Part shown: piece by piece, positions 39,437 through 49,363 of the stretch
Numbering within the stretch: position 1 is the stretch's first letter
Layout: each line of letters opens with the position of its first letter
Origin: Pseudomonas alcaligenes
Lineage (GTDB): Bacteria > Pseudomonadota > Gammaproteobacteria > Pseudomonadales > Pseudomonadaceae
Reading direction: 5' to 3'
DNA length: 64,000 bases
Assembly (NCBI RefSeq): GCF_014490745.1
Contig: NZ_LZEU01000001.1
Span: 3,809,501 to 3,873,500, forward strand
Notes under the pieces: generated by a model
Database searches by the model: none
Seen by the model: only the letters and a program-made list of their open reading frames with translations
What the model was told of the DNA's origin: nothing
Program-made: the position numbers and the translations under genes

Positions 39437-39456
39437 GTTCTTCTATAAAGCGTCGA

Positions 39457-41031
<1,575 letters not shown>

Positions 41032-41583
41032 TCAGATCTGCACCAGCACCTGGCGCACGGGCTGGCCCAGGCGCTCGGCAAACTCGTCGAGAAAGCCCTG
41101 ACGGAAGCCCGCCTCGGCCCAGTTGTTGAAAATGAAGCCGAGGTTGGAGAAGGCACAGGGCTGCAGGAACAGGAAGCCGTTGATGTCGTCCTCATGGCCG
41201 CACTGCGGGCAGCTGAAGTTGTCGGTCAGCCCCGGCATCCACTCCTCCAGGCTGTCGAACAGCGCCTCGCCGATCTCCTGGCGGCACTGCGGGCAACCGG
41301 CTTCCTCGAGGAAATCCACGGTCGGCGTATAGATGCAGCGCTTGCTGATCACCTCCAGACCATTGAGCGGGCGACCGAACGGCAGCCGCTCGGGATGCTC
41401 CACCACCGCCCGGGCACCCGGCGCGATGGCGTAGGCCATGCCCCGCGCGCCACGGCCACAGGTGCTCGGCTGCGCCTCGACGATGTCGCGCTTGATCAGC
41501 CAGCGCAACAGCGCCCAGGCCTTGGCCTCGTGCCCGGGCAGGCTGGAAATCTGTGGCACCAGGATGATCTGCTGGTCGCTCAT
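41032..41583 (-). CDS. Zinc-ribbon protein of unknown function
   Basis: 183 aa with two CPQC knuckles at 97-100 and 125-128, forming a probable four-cysteine zinc ribbon. The N-terminal part (KAWALLRWLIKRDIVE) looks like a small helical domain, and the C-terminus contains GFIFNNWAEAGFRQGFLDEFAERLGQ in pieces. It is conserved beside guaB in pseudomonads as far as I recall, sometimes mis-named as a sugar ABC transporter ATPase although no P-loop is present. Function unknown. Divergent from xseA. Confidence 0.85.
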   Translation of the reverse strand: MSDQQIILVPQISSLPGHEAKAWALLRWLIKRDIVEAQPSTCGRGARGMAYAIAPGARAVVEHPERLPFGRPLNGLEVISKRCIYTPTVDFLEEAGCPQCRQEIGEALFDSLEEWMPGLTDNFSCPQCGHEDDINGFLFLQPCAFSNLGFIFNNWAEAGFRQGFLDEFAERLGQPVRQVLVQI

Positions 41584-41653
41584 GGCGGCACCCCGAATCG
41601 AAAACAGGCGCGCAGCTTAATCCCGGCAGCCCGCCGGTCAAGGCCGACCGACC

Positions 41654-41682
41654 TATGGCTGGCCCGGCAAAGCCTTTATCAT
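41654..41682 (+). promoter_or_regulatory. Candidate leaderless promoter of xseA
   Basis: TATCAT (41677-41682) lies 7 nt before the chosen xseA ATG. TATGGC is at 17-nt spacing, the same poor -35 as at mltF. No Shine-Dalgarno sequence is visible. Confidence 0.4.
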
Positions 41683-41689
41683 GCCGGCC

Positions 41690-43069
41690 ATGCTCAACGA
41701 TCCCTTCCAGCGCCTGGGTCTCGACCGCGAGACCTTGAGCGTCAGCCAACTGAACAACCGTGCCCGCCTGCTGCTGGAAGACGTGTTCGCCCAGGTCTGG
41801 GTCGAAGGCGAGATATCCAACCTGGCCCGCCCGGCCTCCGGCCACATCTATTTCACCCTCAAGGACAGCCAGGCCCAGGTGCGCTGCGCGCTGTTCCGGC
41901 AGAACGCCGCGCGCGTGCGCCAGGCCCTGCGCGACGGCCTGGCGGTGAAGGTGCGCGGCAAGGTCTCGCTGTTCGAGGGCCGCGGCGACTACCAGCTGAT
42001 CCTCGACAGCGTCGAGCCGGCCGGCGACGGTGCCCTGCGCCTGGCCTTCGAGGCGCTCAAGGAGAAACTCTCCGCCGAGGGCCTGTTCGCCGCCGAGAGC
42101 AAGCGCGCCCTGCCCACCCATCCGCAGCGCATCGGCATCGTCAGCTCGCCGACCGGCGCGGTGATCCGCGACATCATCAGCGTGTTCCGCCGCCGCGCGC
42201 CGCAGGTGGCGCTGACCCTGATCCCCACCGCCGTGCAGGGCCGCGAAGCCACCGCGCAGATCGTCCGCGCCCTGCAGCTGGCCGACCGCGCCGGCTTCGA
42301 CGCGATCATCCTGGCGCGCGGCGGCGGCTCGCTGGAAGACCTCTGGTGCTTCAACGAGGAAGCCGTGGCCCGCGCCGTGGCCGCCTGCGCCACGCCCATC
42401 GTCAGTGCCGTCGGCCATGAGACCGACGTATCGATCAGCGATTTCGTCGCCGACGTACGTGCACCAACACCCTCGGCCGCCGCCGAGCTGCTGGCACCGG
42501 ACAGCTCCGACCTGCAGCACCGCCTGGACGGCCTGAAGCGCCGCCTGCTGCTGAGCCTGCAGAGCCGCCTGGGCCGCGAACAGCTGCGCCTGGAAGGCCT
42601 GACCCGGCGCCTGCGCCACCCCGGCGAGCGCCTGCGCCAGCAGGCCCAGCGCCTCGACGACCTGGACATGCGCCTGCGCCGCGCCTTCACCCAGCAGGCC
42701 ACCAGCCGCCACGAGCGCCTGGCCCGCCTGGACGGCCGCCTGCATGCGCAACACCCGGGGCGCGCCCTGGCCCTGCTGCGCCAGCGCCTGGACAGCCTGG
42801 CCGAGCGCCTGCCGCGGGCCATCGACGGCCAGCTCCGGCAGCAGCGCCAGCAGCTCGCCGCCCTGGGCCAGCAGCTGCATATCGTCAGCCCGCTGGCCAC
42901 CCTTGGCCGCGGCTACAGCATCCTCCTCGACGATCGCGGCCAGGCCGTGCGCAGCGCCAGCCAGACCCACCCGGGGCAGAGGCTCAAGGCGCGCCTGGGC
43001 GAAGGCGAGCTGGAGGTGCGGGTCGAAGACAACCACCTCACCCCGGTCACCCTCTCCCTACTCGATTGA
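41690..43069 (+). CDS. xseA: Exodeoxyribonuclease VII large subunit XseA
   Basis: Single-strand-specific exonuclease subunit. 459 aa. N-terminal OB-fold (VWVEGEISNLARPASGHIYF), the central nuclease domain with RIGIVSSPTGAVIRDI, AIILARGGGSLEDLWCFN and AVGHETDVSISDFVADVRAPTP in pieces, then a long coiled-coil region rich in Arg, Leu and Gln (about 280-400). Start at MLNDPFQRLGLDRE, which matches relatives; an ATG three codons earlier overlaps the -10. xseB is not adjacent. Confidence 0.96.
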   Translation: MLNDPFQRLGLDRETLSVSQLNNRARLLLEDVFAQVWVEGEISNLARPASGHIYFTLKDSQAQVRCALFRQNAARVRQALRDGLAVKVRGKVSLFEGRGDYQLILDSVEPAGDGALRLAFEALKEKLSAEGLFAAESKRALPTHPQRIGIVSSPTGAVIRDIISVFRRRAPQVALTLIPTAVQGREATAQIVRALQLADRAGFDAIILARGGGSLEDLWCFNEEAVARAVAACATPIVSAVGHETDVSISDFVADVRAPTPSAAAELLAPDSSDLQHRLDGLKRRLLLSLQSRLGREQLRLEGLTRRLRHPGERLRQQAQRLDDLDMRLRRAFTQQATSRHERLARLDGRLHAQHPGRALALLRQRLDSLAERLPRAIDGQLRQQRQQLAALGQQLHIVSPLATLGRGYSILLDDRGQAVRSASQTHPGQRLKARLGEGELEVRVEDNHLTPVTLSLLD

Positions 43070-43084
43070 TACCTGGACAAACCA

Positions 43085-43984
43085 ATGCCTACCTTTATCC
43101 GTAGGAGCGAGCTCTGCTCGCGAAGCCTTATGGCTGCCAATATTCGCGAGCAGAGCTCGCTCCTACGGAGTGCCTTGCTCGCCCTGCTGCTGTGCCTTGC
43201 CCTGCCCGTACAGGCAGAAGGTTTCATCACCCGTTTGCTGAACAAGCCGGTGCCCGGCGGCGTGGCGGTGCTCGACCTGGGCGACGGCCCTGTCGCGCCG
43301 CAAGCGCGCTACCAGGGCAAGCCGGTGCTGGTGGTGAAGGAAGAAGGCCAACGCTGGATCGCCATAGTCGGTATCCCGCTGACGGTAAAACCGGGCCCGC
43401 AGCAGATCGAGGCAGGCGGCCGAACCCTGAATTTCCAGGTCGGCACCAAGCGCTACCGCGAGCAGCACATCACCCTGAAGAACCAGGAACAGGTCAATCC
43501 GAGCCCGAAGAACCTAGCGCGCATCGAGCGCGAACTGGCCGAGCAGACCCGCGCCTACCAGCAGTTCAGCCCGCGCCAGCCGAGCAACCTGCTGCTCGAC
43601 AAGCCGGTGGCCGGCCCGCTCTCCAGCCCTTTCGGCGTGCGCCGCTTCTTCAATGGCGAGGAGCGCAACCCGCACGCCGGCCTGGACTTCGCCGTCGGCG
43701 CCGGCACACCGATCAAGGCCCCCGCCGCCGGCAAGGTGATTCTGATCGGCGACTACTTCTTCAACGGCCGCACCGTGTTCGTCGACCACGGCCAGGGCCT
43801 GATCAGCATGTTCTGCCACCTGTCCAAGGTCGAGGTGCAGCTGGGCCAGGAGCTGGCGCGCGGCGCCGTGCTCGGGCGGGTCGGCAGCACCGGGCGTGCC
43901 ACCGGCCCGCACATGCACTGGAACGTCAGCCTCAACGACGCGCGGGTCGACCCGGCGATCTTTATCGGCGCATTCAAACCCTAG
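43085..43984 (+). CDS. M23-family metallopeptidase, 5' end altered by a REP
   Basis: Periplasmic LytM/peptidase M23 protein of up to 299 aa. The zinc motifs are intact: NPHAGLDFAV (HxxxD) and TGPHMHWNVSL (HxH). An N-terminal beta domain (PVPGGVAVLDLGD) precedes it. The true signal peptide, SALLALLLCLALPVQAEGF, begins only after a perfect REP hairpin (43099-43168) which encodes the preceding residues. The start is therefore uncertain: ATG 43085, ATG 43130, or TTG 43174 (GGAG 4 nt upstream). It follows xseA by 15 nt. Confidence 0.88.
   Translation: MPTFIRRSELCSRSLMAANIREQSSLLRSALLALLLCLALPVQAEGFITRLLNKPVPGGVAVLDLGDGPVAPQARYQGKPVLVVKEEGQRWIAIVGIPLTVKPGPQQIEAGGRTLNFQVGTKRYREQHITLKNQEQVNPSPKNLARIERELAEQTRAYQQFSPRQPSNLLLDKPVAGPLSSPFGVRRFFNGEERNPHAGLDFAVGAGTPIKAPAAGKVILIGDYFFNGRTVFVDHGQGLISMFCHLSKVEVQLGQELARGAVLGRVGSTGRATGPHMHWNVSLNDARVDPAIFIGAFKP
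43099..43168. repeat. REP-type palindrome with 26-bp perfect arms
   Basis: The left arm at 43099-43124 (starts CCGTAGGAGCGAGCTC) and the right arm at 43143-43168 are exact reverse complements over 26 bp, separated by an 18-nt loop. The GTAGGAGCGAGC...GCGAA sequence is of the REP type common in Pseudomonas. It lies in the 5' end of the M23 peptidase gene. Confidence 0.85.
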
Positions 43985-44029
43985 GCTCTGTTGCCGCTTC
44001 GGCGCGCCCGTGCCAGCACCAGCCCCTAG

Positions 44030-44131
44030 CAACGGCCTGCCCCCACACGTATAAGTGACGGCTACCCGCTGATCGCCCTGAGTGACGCGCTGTACATGGC
44101 CATCGGCATCGTCCCCGACCAGGAGCCATGA
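44030..44131 (+). pseudogene. Possible gene remnant or leader in front of the GST gene
   Basis: An open frame with coding-like GC3 pattern reads ISDGYPLIALSDALYM and on to AIGIVPDQEP, ending in a TGA that overlaps the ATGATG of the next gene. It has no start codon except an internal ATG (44096), and a stop lies immediately upstream. It may be the tail of a lost gene or a short upstream frame. I do not recognise a family. Confidence 0.3.
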
Positions 44132-44799
44132 TGATCATCGTCCACCACCTGAACAACTCGCGCTCGCAGCGCATCCTCTGGCTGCTCGAAGAACTGGGCG
44201 TGGAGTACCAGATCCAGCGCTATGAGCGCGATCCCCAGACCATGCTCGCCCCGCCGGAACTGCGCGCCGTGCACCCGCTGGGCAAGTCGCCGGTGGTCAG
44301 CGACGGCGAGCTGACCCTGGCCGAGTCCGGCGCCATCATCGACTACCTGGCCAACCGCTACGGCCAGGATCTGCTGCCACCAGCCGGCAGCCCCGAGCGC
44401 CTGCGCTGCAACTATTGGCTGCATTACGCGGAAGGCTCGGCCATGCCACCGCTGCTGCTCAAGCTGGTGTTCGACAAGGTGGAAAGCAGCCCGATGCCCT
44501 TCTTCATCAAGCCGATTGCCCGCGGCATTGCACAGAAGGTCAAGCGCGCGCTGATCAACCCGCAGCTGCAACTGCACCTGGACTACCTGGAAGGCGAGCT
44601 GGGCAAAAGCACCTGGTTCGCCGGCGAGACTTTCAGCGCCGCCGACATCCAGATGAGCTTCCCGCTGGAAGCAGCCACCTCGCGCGGCGGCCTGGATGGC
44701 AGCCGGCCGCGGCTCAAAGCCTTCCTCGAACGCATCCATGCCCGCCCGGCCTACCGGCGCGCCCTGGAAAAAGGCGGCGAGTACGCCTACGCCAGCTGA
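44131..44799 (+). CDS. Glutathione S-transferase family protein
   Basis: 222-aa two-domain GST. The N-terminal thioredoxin fold starts MIIVHHLNNSRSQRILWLLEELG with the Ser/Arg glutathione-site pattern, the cis-proline block LGKSPVVSD and the ES motif LAESGAIIDYLANRYG. The helical C-terminal domain has FAGETFSAADIQMSFPLE. The second of two tandem ATGs is chosen, 5 nt after AGGAG. Substrate unknown. Confidence 0.92.
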   Translation: MIIVHHLNNSRSQRILWLLEELGVEYQIQRYERDPQTMLAPPELRAVHPLGKSPVVSDGELTLAESGAIIDYLANRYGQDLLPPAGSPERLRCNYWLHYAEGSAMPPLLLKLVFDKVESSPMPFFIKPIARGIAQKVKRALINPQLQLHLDYLEGELGKSTWFAGETFSAADIQMSFPLEAATSRGGLDGSRPRLKAFLERIHARPAYRRALEKGGEYAYAS

Positions 44800-44813
44800 G
44801 ACAGGCGCCCTCC

Positions 44814-44844
44814 CCCTGACGCCGGCCACCCGCCGGCGTCAGGG
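44814..44844 (+). terminator. Hairpin after the GST gene
   Basis: Perfect 12-bp stem CCCTGACGCCGG / CCGGCGTCAGGG with a 7-nt loop, 15 bp after the stop codon. No T run. Confidence 0.5.
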
Positions 44845-45010
44845 CCATGGCCAGCGCTCAGGCCTGGCGGGGCAAAAACGCCTCGCAATTCAGCCGCAGA
44901 AAAACCTGAAAACCTGGCATTTATTCCCACCAACTGGATAACAGAGCAATAAATCACCGTTTTTCCAGCACGACTTGCCAGCTTTAACCTATAGCTTTAG
45001 GGTTGGCAGT

Positions 45011-45088
45011 ATGAACATCGCCCATACCCTCATTCTCCTGCGTCAACACGCCTGCCAGCGCCTGGTCAGCCCGCGACTGCGTGGCTAA
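45011..45088 (+). CDS. Possible leader peptide upstream of leuA
   Basis: A 25-codon frame, MNIAHTLILLRQHACQRLVS and five more residues, ends 69 bp before leuA. Three leucine codons fall within four consecutive codons (Leu-Ile-Leu-Leu), which would suit attenuation by leucine supply. A weak AGGG lies about 8 nt upstream. The rest of the 358-bp gap between the GST gene and leuA holds the hairpin at 44814 and AT-rich sequence at about 44900-45000, probably the promoter region. I could not identify a clear terminator/antiterminator pair. Confidence 0.4.
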   Translation: MNIAHTLILLRQHACQRLVSPRLRG

Positions 45089-45157
45089 ACCGCTCGCCCC
45101 GCCGTTTCGCCCCTTTTCGTTTTACCCGGCCTGCCTGCCGACCCAAGGATTTTCGTC

Positions 45158-46828
45158 ATGACCATGCTCAAAGACCCGTCGAAGAAATACCGCCCCTTCA
45201 CCCAGATCCAGATCCCCGACCGCACCTGGCCGGACAAGATCATCGACAAGGCGCCGATCTGGCTGTCCACCGACCTGCGCGACGGCAACCAGTCGCTGAT
45301 CGAGCCGATGGACGCCGAGAAGAAGATGCGTTTCTTCAAGTGCCTGGTCGCCGTGGGCCTGAAGGAAATCGAAGTGGGCTTCCCGTCCGCCTCGCAGACT
45401 GACTTCGACTTCGTCCGCGAGCTGATCGAAGGCGGCCACATCCCTGACGACGTGACCATCCAGGTGCTGACCCAGGCCCGTGAAGACCTGATCACCCGCA
45501 CCTTCGAGTCGCTCAAGGGTGCCAAGAAGGCCATCGTCCACTACTACAACGCCACCGCGCCGAGTTTCCGCCGCATCGTCTTCAACCAGGACAAGGCCGG
45601 CGTGGTCGAGATCGCCACCCACGCCGCGCAGATCATCAAGCGCCTGGCCGCCGCGCAGCCGGAGACCCAGTGGGGCTTCGAGTACTCGCCGGAAGTGTTC
45701 AGCTCCACCGAAATCGACTTCGCCGTCGAGGTGTGCAACGCGGTGATCGGCGTGTTCCAGCCGACCCCGGCACAGAAGCTGATCCTCAACCTGCCGGCCA
45801 CCATCGAGTGCGCCACGCCGAACAACTACGCCGACCAGATCGAGTGGTTCGGCCGCCACGTCGACCGCCGCGACAGCGTGCTGATCAGCGTGCACACCCA
45901 CAACGACCGCGGCACCGGCGTAGCCGCCTCGGAGCTGGCAGTAATGGCCGGCGCCGACCGCGTCGAAGGCTGCCTGTTCGGCAACGGCGAGCGCACCGGC
46001 AACGTCTGCCTGGTGACCCTGGCGCTGAACCTCTACACCCAGGGCGTCAACCCCGAGCTGGACTTCTCCGACATCGATGCCGTGCGCAAGGTGGTGGAAG
46101 AGTGCAACCAGCTGCCGGTGCACCCGCGCCATCCGTACGTTGGCGACCTGGTGCACACCGCCTTCTCCGGCTCGCACCAGGACGCCATCCGCAAGGGCTT
46201 CGCCCAGCAGGATCCGGAAGGCGTGTGGGAAGTACCGTACCTGCCGATCGACCCGGCCGACATCGGCCGCGACTATGAGGCAGTGATCCGGGTGAACAGC
46301 CAGTCCGGCAAGGGCGGCATCACCTTCCTGCTCGAGCAGGAATACGGCATCAGCCTGCCGCGCCGCATGCAGATCGAGTTCAGCCAGGTGGTGCAGAAGG
46401 AAACCGACCGCCTCGGCCTGGAAATGACCGCTGCGCAAATCTACAGCCTGCTGGAAAACGAGTACCTCAAGGCCAACAGCCCCTACGTGCTGAAGAGCCA
46501 TCGCCTGCAGGAAGAGAACGGCATCTGCAATGTCGACGTCGACGTAACCTTCAACGGCGAGCTGCGCCGCAAGCACGGCACCGGCAAGGGCCCGCTGGAA
46601 GCCCTGGTCGCCGCCCTGCCGCTGAGCGTCGAGATCATGGACTACCACGAGCACGCCATCAGCGCCGGCACCAACGCCCAGGCCGTCGCCTACATCGAGG
46701 TACGCCTGAATGGCGGGCGCCCGCTGCACGGCATCGGCATCGACGAGAACCTGACCACCGCGACCTTCCGCGCCCTGTTCAGCGCCCTCAACCGCGCCAT
46801 GAGCCAGGCCGAGGCCCAGGCCGCCTGA
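45158..46828 (+). CDS. leuA: 2-isopropylmalate synthase LeuA
   Basis: First committed step of leucine synthesis, condensing acetyl-CoA with 2-oxoisovalerate. 556 aa, the longer form typical of pseudomonads. Begins [14 protein letters not shown], has the metal and substrate motif [30 protein letters not shown] and [19 protein letters not shown] in pieces. The C-terminal LeuA allosteric domain for leucine feedback is present (about residues 430-550). A terminator follows directly. Confidence 0.97.
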   Translation: MTMLKDPSKKYRPFTQIQIPDRTWPDKIIDKAPIWLSTDLRDGNQSLIEPMDAEKKMRFFKCLVAVGLKEIEVGFPSASQTDFDFVRELIEGGHIPDDVTIQVLTQAREDLITRTFESLKGAKKAIVHYYNATAPSFRRIVFNQDKAGVVEIATHAAQIIKRLAAAQPETQWGFEYSPEVFSSTEIDFAVEVCNAVIGVFQPTPAQKLILNLPATIECATPNNYADQIEWFGRHVDRRDSVLISVHTHNDRGTGVAASELAVMAGADRVEGCLFGNGERTGNVCLVTLALNLYTQGVNPELDFSDIDAVRKVVEECNQLPVHPRHPYVGDLVHTAFSGSHQDAIRKGFAQQDPEGVWEVPYLPIDPADIGRDYEAVIRVNSQSGKGGITFLLEQEYGISLPRRMQIEFSQVVQKETDRLGLEMTAAQIYSLLENEYLKANSPYVLKSHRLQEENGICNVDVDVTFNGELRRKHGTGKGPLEALVAALPLSVEIMDYHEHAISAGTNAQAVAYIEVRLNGGRPLHGIGIDENLTTATFRALFSALNRAMSQAEAQAA

Positions 46829-46846
46829 GTCGGTAACAGATGATCG

Positions 46847-46868
46847 AGGGGGCTGCGGCCCCCTTTTT
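46847..46868 (+). terminator. Intrinsic terminator of leuA
   Basis: AGGGGGC / GCCCCCT around a TGCG loop followed by a TTTTT run, 19 bp after the leuA stop. Confidence 0.88.
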
Positions 46869-46972
46869 CATGCCCGTAACTCTGGGCATGGATTCGGCAG
46901 GATTGTGCAAGCCGGCGATCACGCCCCTGCCCTAACCTCTCCCTGGCTTACCGACTCGCCAAGGAGAACTCC

Positions 46973-48019
46973 ATGAGCAAGACCCTCGCCTTCGCCGCCC
47001 AGGCCCCACACACCCCGCTGGCCCCCATCGAGATCCAGCGCCGCGCCGTCGGCCCGGACGACGTGGCCATCGATATTCTCTACTGCGGCGTCTGCCACTC
47101 CGACCTGCACACCGCGCGCAACGAGTGGAACAACACCTTCTACCCTTCGGTGCCGGGCCACGAGATCGTCGGCAAGGTCACTGCTGTCGGCAGCAATGTC
47201 ACCAAGTTCAAGGTCGGCGACGTCGCCGGCGTCGGCTGCATGGTCGACAGCTGCCGCCACTGCGCCTCCTGCGGCGAGAGCCTGGAGCAGTACTGCGAGA
47301 GCGGCTTCACCGGCACCTACAACGGCCCGGTATTCGGCGGTGAGAACACCTTCGGCGGCTACTCCCAGCACATAGTGGTCGACCAGCGCTTCGTCCTGCG
47401 CATCAGCCACACCGACAACCTGGCCGCCGTGGCGCCACTGCTGTGCGCCGGCATCACCACCTATTCACCGCTGCGTCAGTGGCAGGTCGGCCCGGGCCAG
47501 AAAGTCGGCATCGTCGGCCTGGGTGGCCTGGGCCACATGGGCGTGAAGATCGCCGCCGCCATGGGCGCTCACGTGGTGCTGTTCACCACCTCGCCGAACA
47601 AGCGTGAGGACGCCCTGCGCCTGGGTGCCCATGAGGTGGTGGTATCGAAGAACGCCGAGGAGATGGCTGCCCACGCCAATAGCTTCGACTTCATCCTCAA
47701 CACCGTGGCCGCACCGCACGACCTCAACCCCTTCCTCAACCTGCTCAAGCGCGACGCCACCCTGTGCCTGGTCGGCGCCCCGGATTCGCCGCACCCGCCG
47801 GCGGACGTGTTCGGCCTGATCTTCAAGCGCCGCCGCATCGCCGGCTCGCTGATCGGCGGCATCGCCGAGACCCAGGAGATGCTCGATTTCTGCGCCGCCC
47901 ACAACATCGTCTCGGATATCGAGATGATCCCCATGCAGGCGATCAACCAGGCCTACGAGCGCATGCTGAAAAGCGATGTGAAATACCGCTTCGTGATCGA
48001 TATGGCCAGCCTGGCCTGA
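46973..48019 (+). CDS. NAD(P)-dependent zinc alcohol dehydrogenase (YahK/CAD type)
   Basis: 348-aa medium-chain dehydrogenase that would reduce aldehydes. Catalytic zinc ligands are in CGVCHSDLHTARNEW and GHEIVGKV; the structural zinc cysteines are in CRHCASCGESLEQYC. The NADP-type Rossmann motif GLGGLGHMGVKIAAAMG is at about 183-199. It resembles E. coli YahK and cinnamyl-alcohol dehydrogenases. AAGGAG precedes the ATG. Flanked by terminators on both sides, so it is probably monocistronic. Confidence 0.94.
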   Translation: MSKTLAFAAQAPHTPLAPIEIQRRAVGPDDVAIDILYCGVCHSDLHTARNEWNNTFYPSVPGHEIVGKVTAVGSNVTKFKVGDVAGVGCMVDSCRHCASCGESLEQYCESGFTGTYNGPVFGGENTFGGYSQHIVVDQRFVLRISHTDNLAAVAPLLCAGITTYSPLRQWQVGPGQKVGIVGLGGLGHMGVKIAAAMGAHVVLFTTSPNKREDALRLGAHEVVVSKNAEEMAAHANSFDFILNTVAAPHDLNPFLNLLKRDATLCLVGAPDSPHPPADVFGLIFKRRRIAGSLIGGIAETQEMLDFCAAHNIVSDIEMIPMQAINQAYERMLKSDVKYRFVIDMASLA

Positions 48020-48047
48020 TCAACGCTCTGCGTGCTCCCTGAAAACA

Positions 48048-48073
48048 CAAAACCCGCCAATCGGCGGGTTTTG
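48048..48073. terminator. Bidirectional terminator after the alcohol dehydrogenase gene
   Basis: CAAAACCCGCC / GGCGGGTTTTG with an AATC loop, flanked by A and T runs. It lies between two convergent genes (stops at 48019 and 48090). Confidence 0.85.
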
Positions 48074-48089
48074 CATGGGTGCGCCCGGC

Positions 48090-48548
48090 TCAGACCAGGC
48101 CGCTCAGCATCAGTACCGGCACCAGCACCAGCAGCACGGCGACCAGGAACAGCAAGCCGATGCCCACCGCGCGCCAGTTGGAGAAGAACGCCCCCTGCTG
48201 CGCGCGATGCGCCTCCAGGGCCGGGGCATGCAACTGCTTGGCGTAGTAGTACATGGCCATGACCTGGGCCACGGCGAAACCGCTATTCGGCGTGCCATCC
48301 GGCAGCATGAAGCTGATCAGCAGCACCGCCAGCAGGCAAACGCCGGCCATTACCCAGCTGGTCTTGAGCTTGTCCAGCAGGCCCAGTGCCTTGAGGTTGT
48401 GGTTGAGCACATAGGCGCCGGCCAGCGGCGTACCAAAGAAGGTCGCCAGGCCGATGGCGGCCAGGCTGTAGAGCTTCTGCCCTTGCGCTACAGAATCAGC
48501 ACTGACCAGCTCGGCACTCGGGGTCTGGAACGGGTTGTTGGCATCCAT
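48090..48548 (-). CDS. Hypothetical membrane protein
   Basis: 152 aa starting MDANNPFQTPSAELV, with an N-terminal soluble tail and three or four hydrophobic helices (LAAIGLATFFGTPLAGAYVL, WVMAGVCLLAVLLISFML, AVGIGLLFLVAVLLVLVPVL). I do not recognise a family. Start chosen for AGGA 9 nt upstream; the ATG three codons earlier is too close to it. It is 17 bp downstream of the omega-amidase gene and may be co-transcribed. Confidence 0.75.
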   Translation of the reverse strand: MDANNPFQTPSAELVSADSVAQGQKLYSLAAIGLATFFGTPLAGAYVLNHNLKALGLLDKLKTSWVMAGVCLLAVLLISFMLPDGTPNSGFAVAQVMAMYYYAKQLHAPALEAHRAQQGAFFSNWRAVGIGLLFLVAVLLVLVPVLMLSGLV

Positions 48549-48565
48549 GCGGGGCATTCCTGAAG

Positions 48566-49363
48566 TCAGGGAGGGGTGAGGGAAAAACTATCAGCATCCA
48601 GATGCGCCGGGAAGCGCTCGCGGTAGGCCGCCAGATTGGCCGCACTGAGGGTGACGCGGAACACTCCGCCCGCCTCGCCCGGCGCCAGCAGGGTTTCGCC
48701 CTGGAAATCCAGCACCTGGCTGTCGCCGCTGTAGGGGTGGCCATTGCCGTCGCTGCCGATGCGATTCACCGCGGCCACGTAGCACAGGTTCTCGATCGCC
48801 CGCGCCGGCAGCAGGCGGTTCCAGTGCTGGCGCCGTGCGCCCGGCCAGTTGGCGGTGTACAGCAGCAGGTCGGTGCCGCCGGCATCACGACTCCACACTG
48901 GGAAGCGCAGGTCGTAGCAGATCAGCGGGCGCACCTGCCAGCCTTTCAGTTCCAGCAGCACCTGCTCCTCGCCGGCGCGGTAGTGCTTGTGTTCGCCGGC
49001 CATGCGGAACAGGTGGCGCTTGTCGTAGTGCGCCAGCGAGCCATCCGGACGCGCCCATAGCAGGCGGTTACGGTAGCTGCCGTCGGCAGCCTGGATGATC
49101 AGGCTGCCGGTGACTACCGCGCCGATACGCCGGGCCTGCTCGCGCAGCCAGGCCGTGGTCGGGCCGTCTTCGGCCTCGGCCAGCTCGGCCGAGTGCATGG
49201 AGAAGCCGGTGCTGAACATCTCCGGCAGCACCACCAGGTCGGCGCCACGGGCCTGTTCCAGCAGCGGTTCGAAGCGCGCACGGTTGGCGGCGGCGTCGTG
49301 CCAGTCCAGTTCGCTCTGGATCAGCGCCAGTTCGAGGTCGGGCAGTTGGCTCAGATCGCGCAT
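48566..49363 (-). CDS. Omega-amidase, nitrilase family (YafV-like)
   Basis: 265-aa carbon-nitrogen hydrolase. The Glu-Lys-Cys triad is visible: LVVLPEMFSTGFSMH, HYDKRHLFRMAGEH and RPLICYDLRFPVWSR. The FSTGF and HLFRMAGEH blocks are those of the omega-amidase/YafV group, which hydrolyses alpha-keto-glutaramate or its sulfur analogue. Start MRDLSQLPDLELALIQ overlaps the end of the aminotransferase gene by 13 bp, so the two are coupled. Confidence 0.92.
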   Translation of the reverse strand: MRDLSQLPDLELALIQSELDWHDAAANRARFEPLLEQARGADLVVLPEMFSTGFSMHSAELAEAEDGPTTAWLREQARRIGAVVTGSLIIQAADGSYRNRLLWARPDGSLAHYDKRHLFRMAGEHKHYRAGEEQVLLELKGWQVRPLICYDLRFPVWSRDAGGTDLLLYTANWPGARRQHWNRLLPARAIENLCYVAAVNRIGSDGNGHPYSGDSQVLDFQGETLLAPGEAGGVFRVTLSAANLAAYRERFPAHLDADSFSLTPP

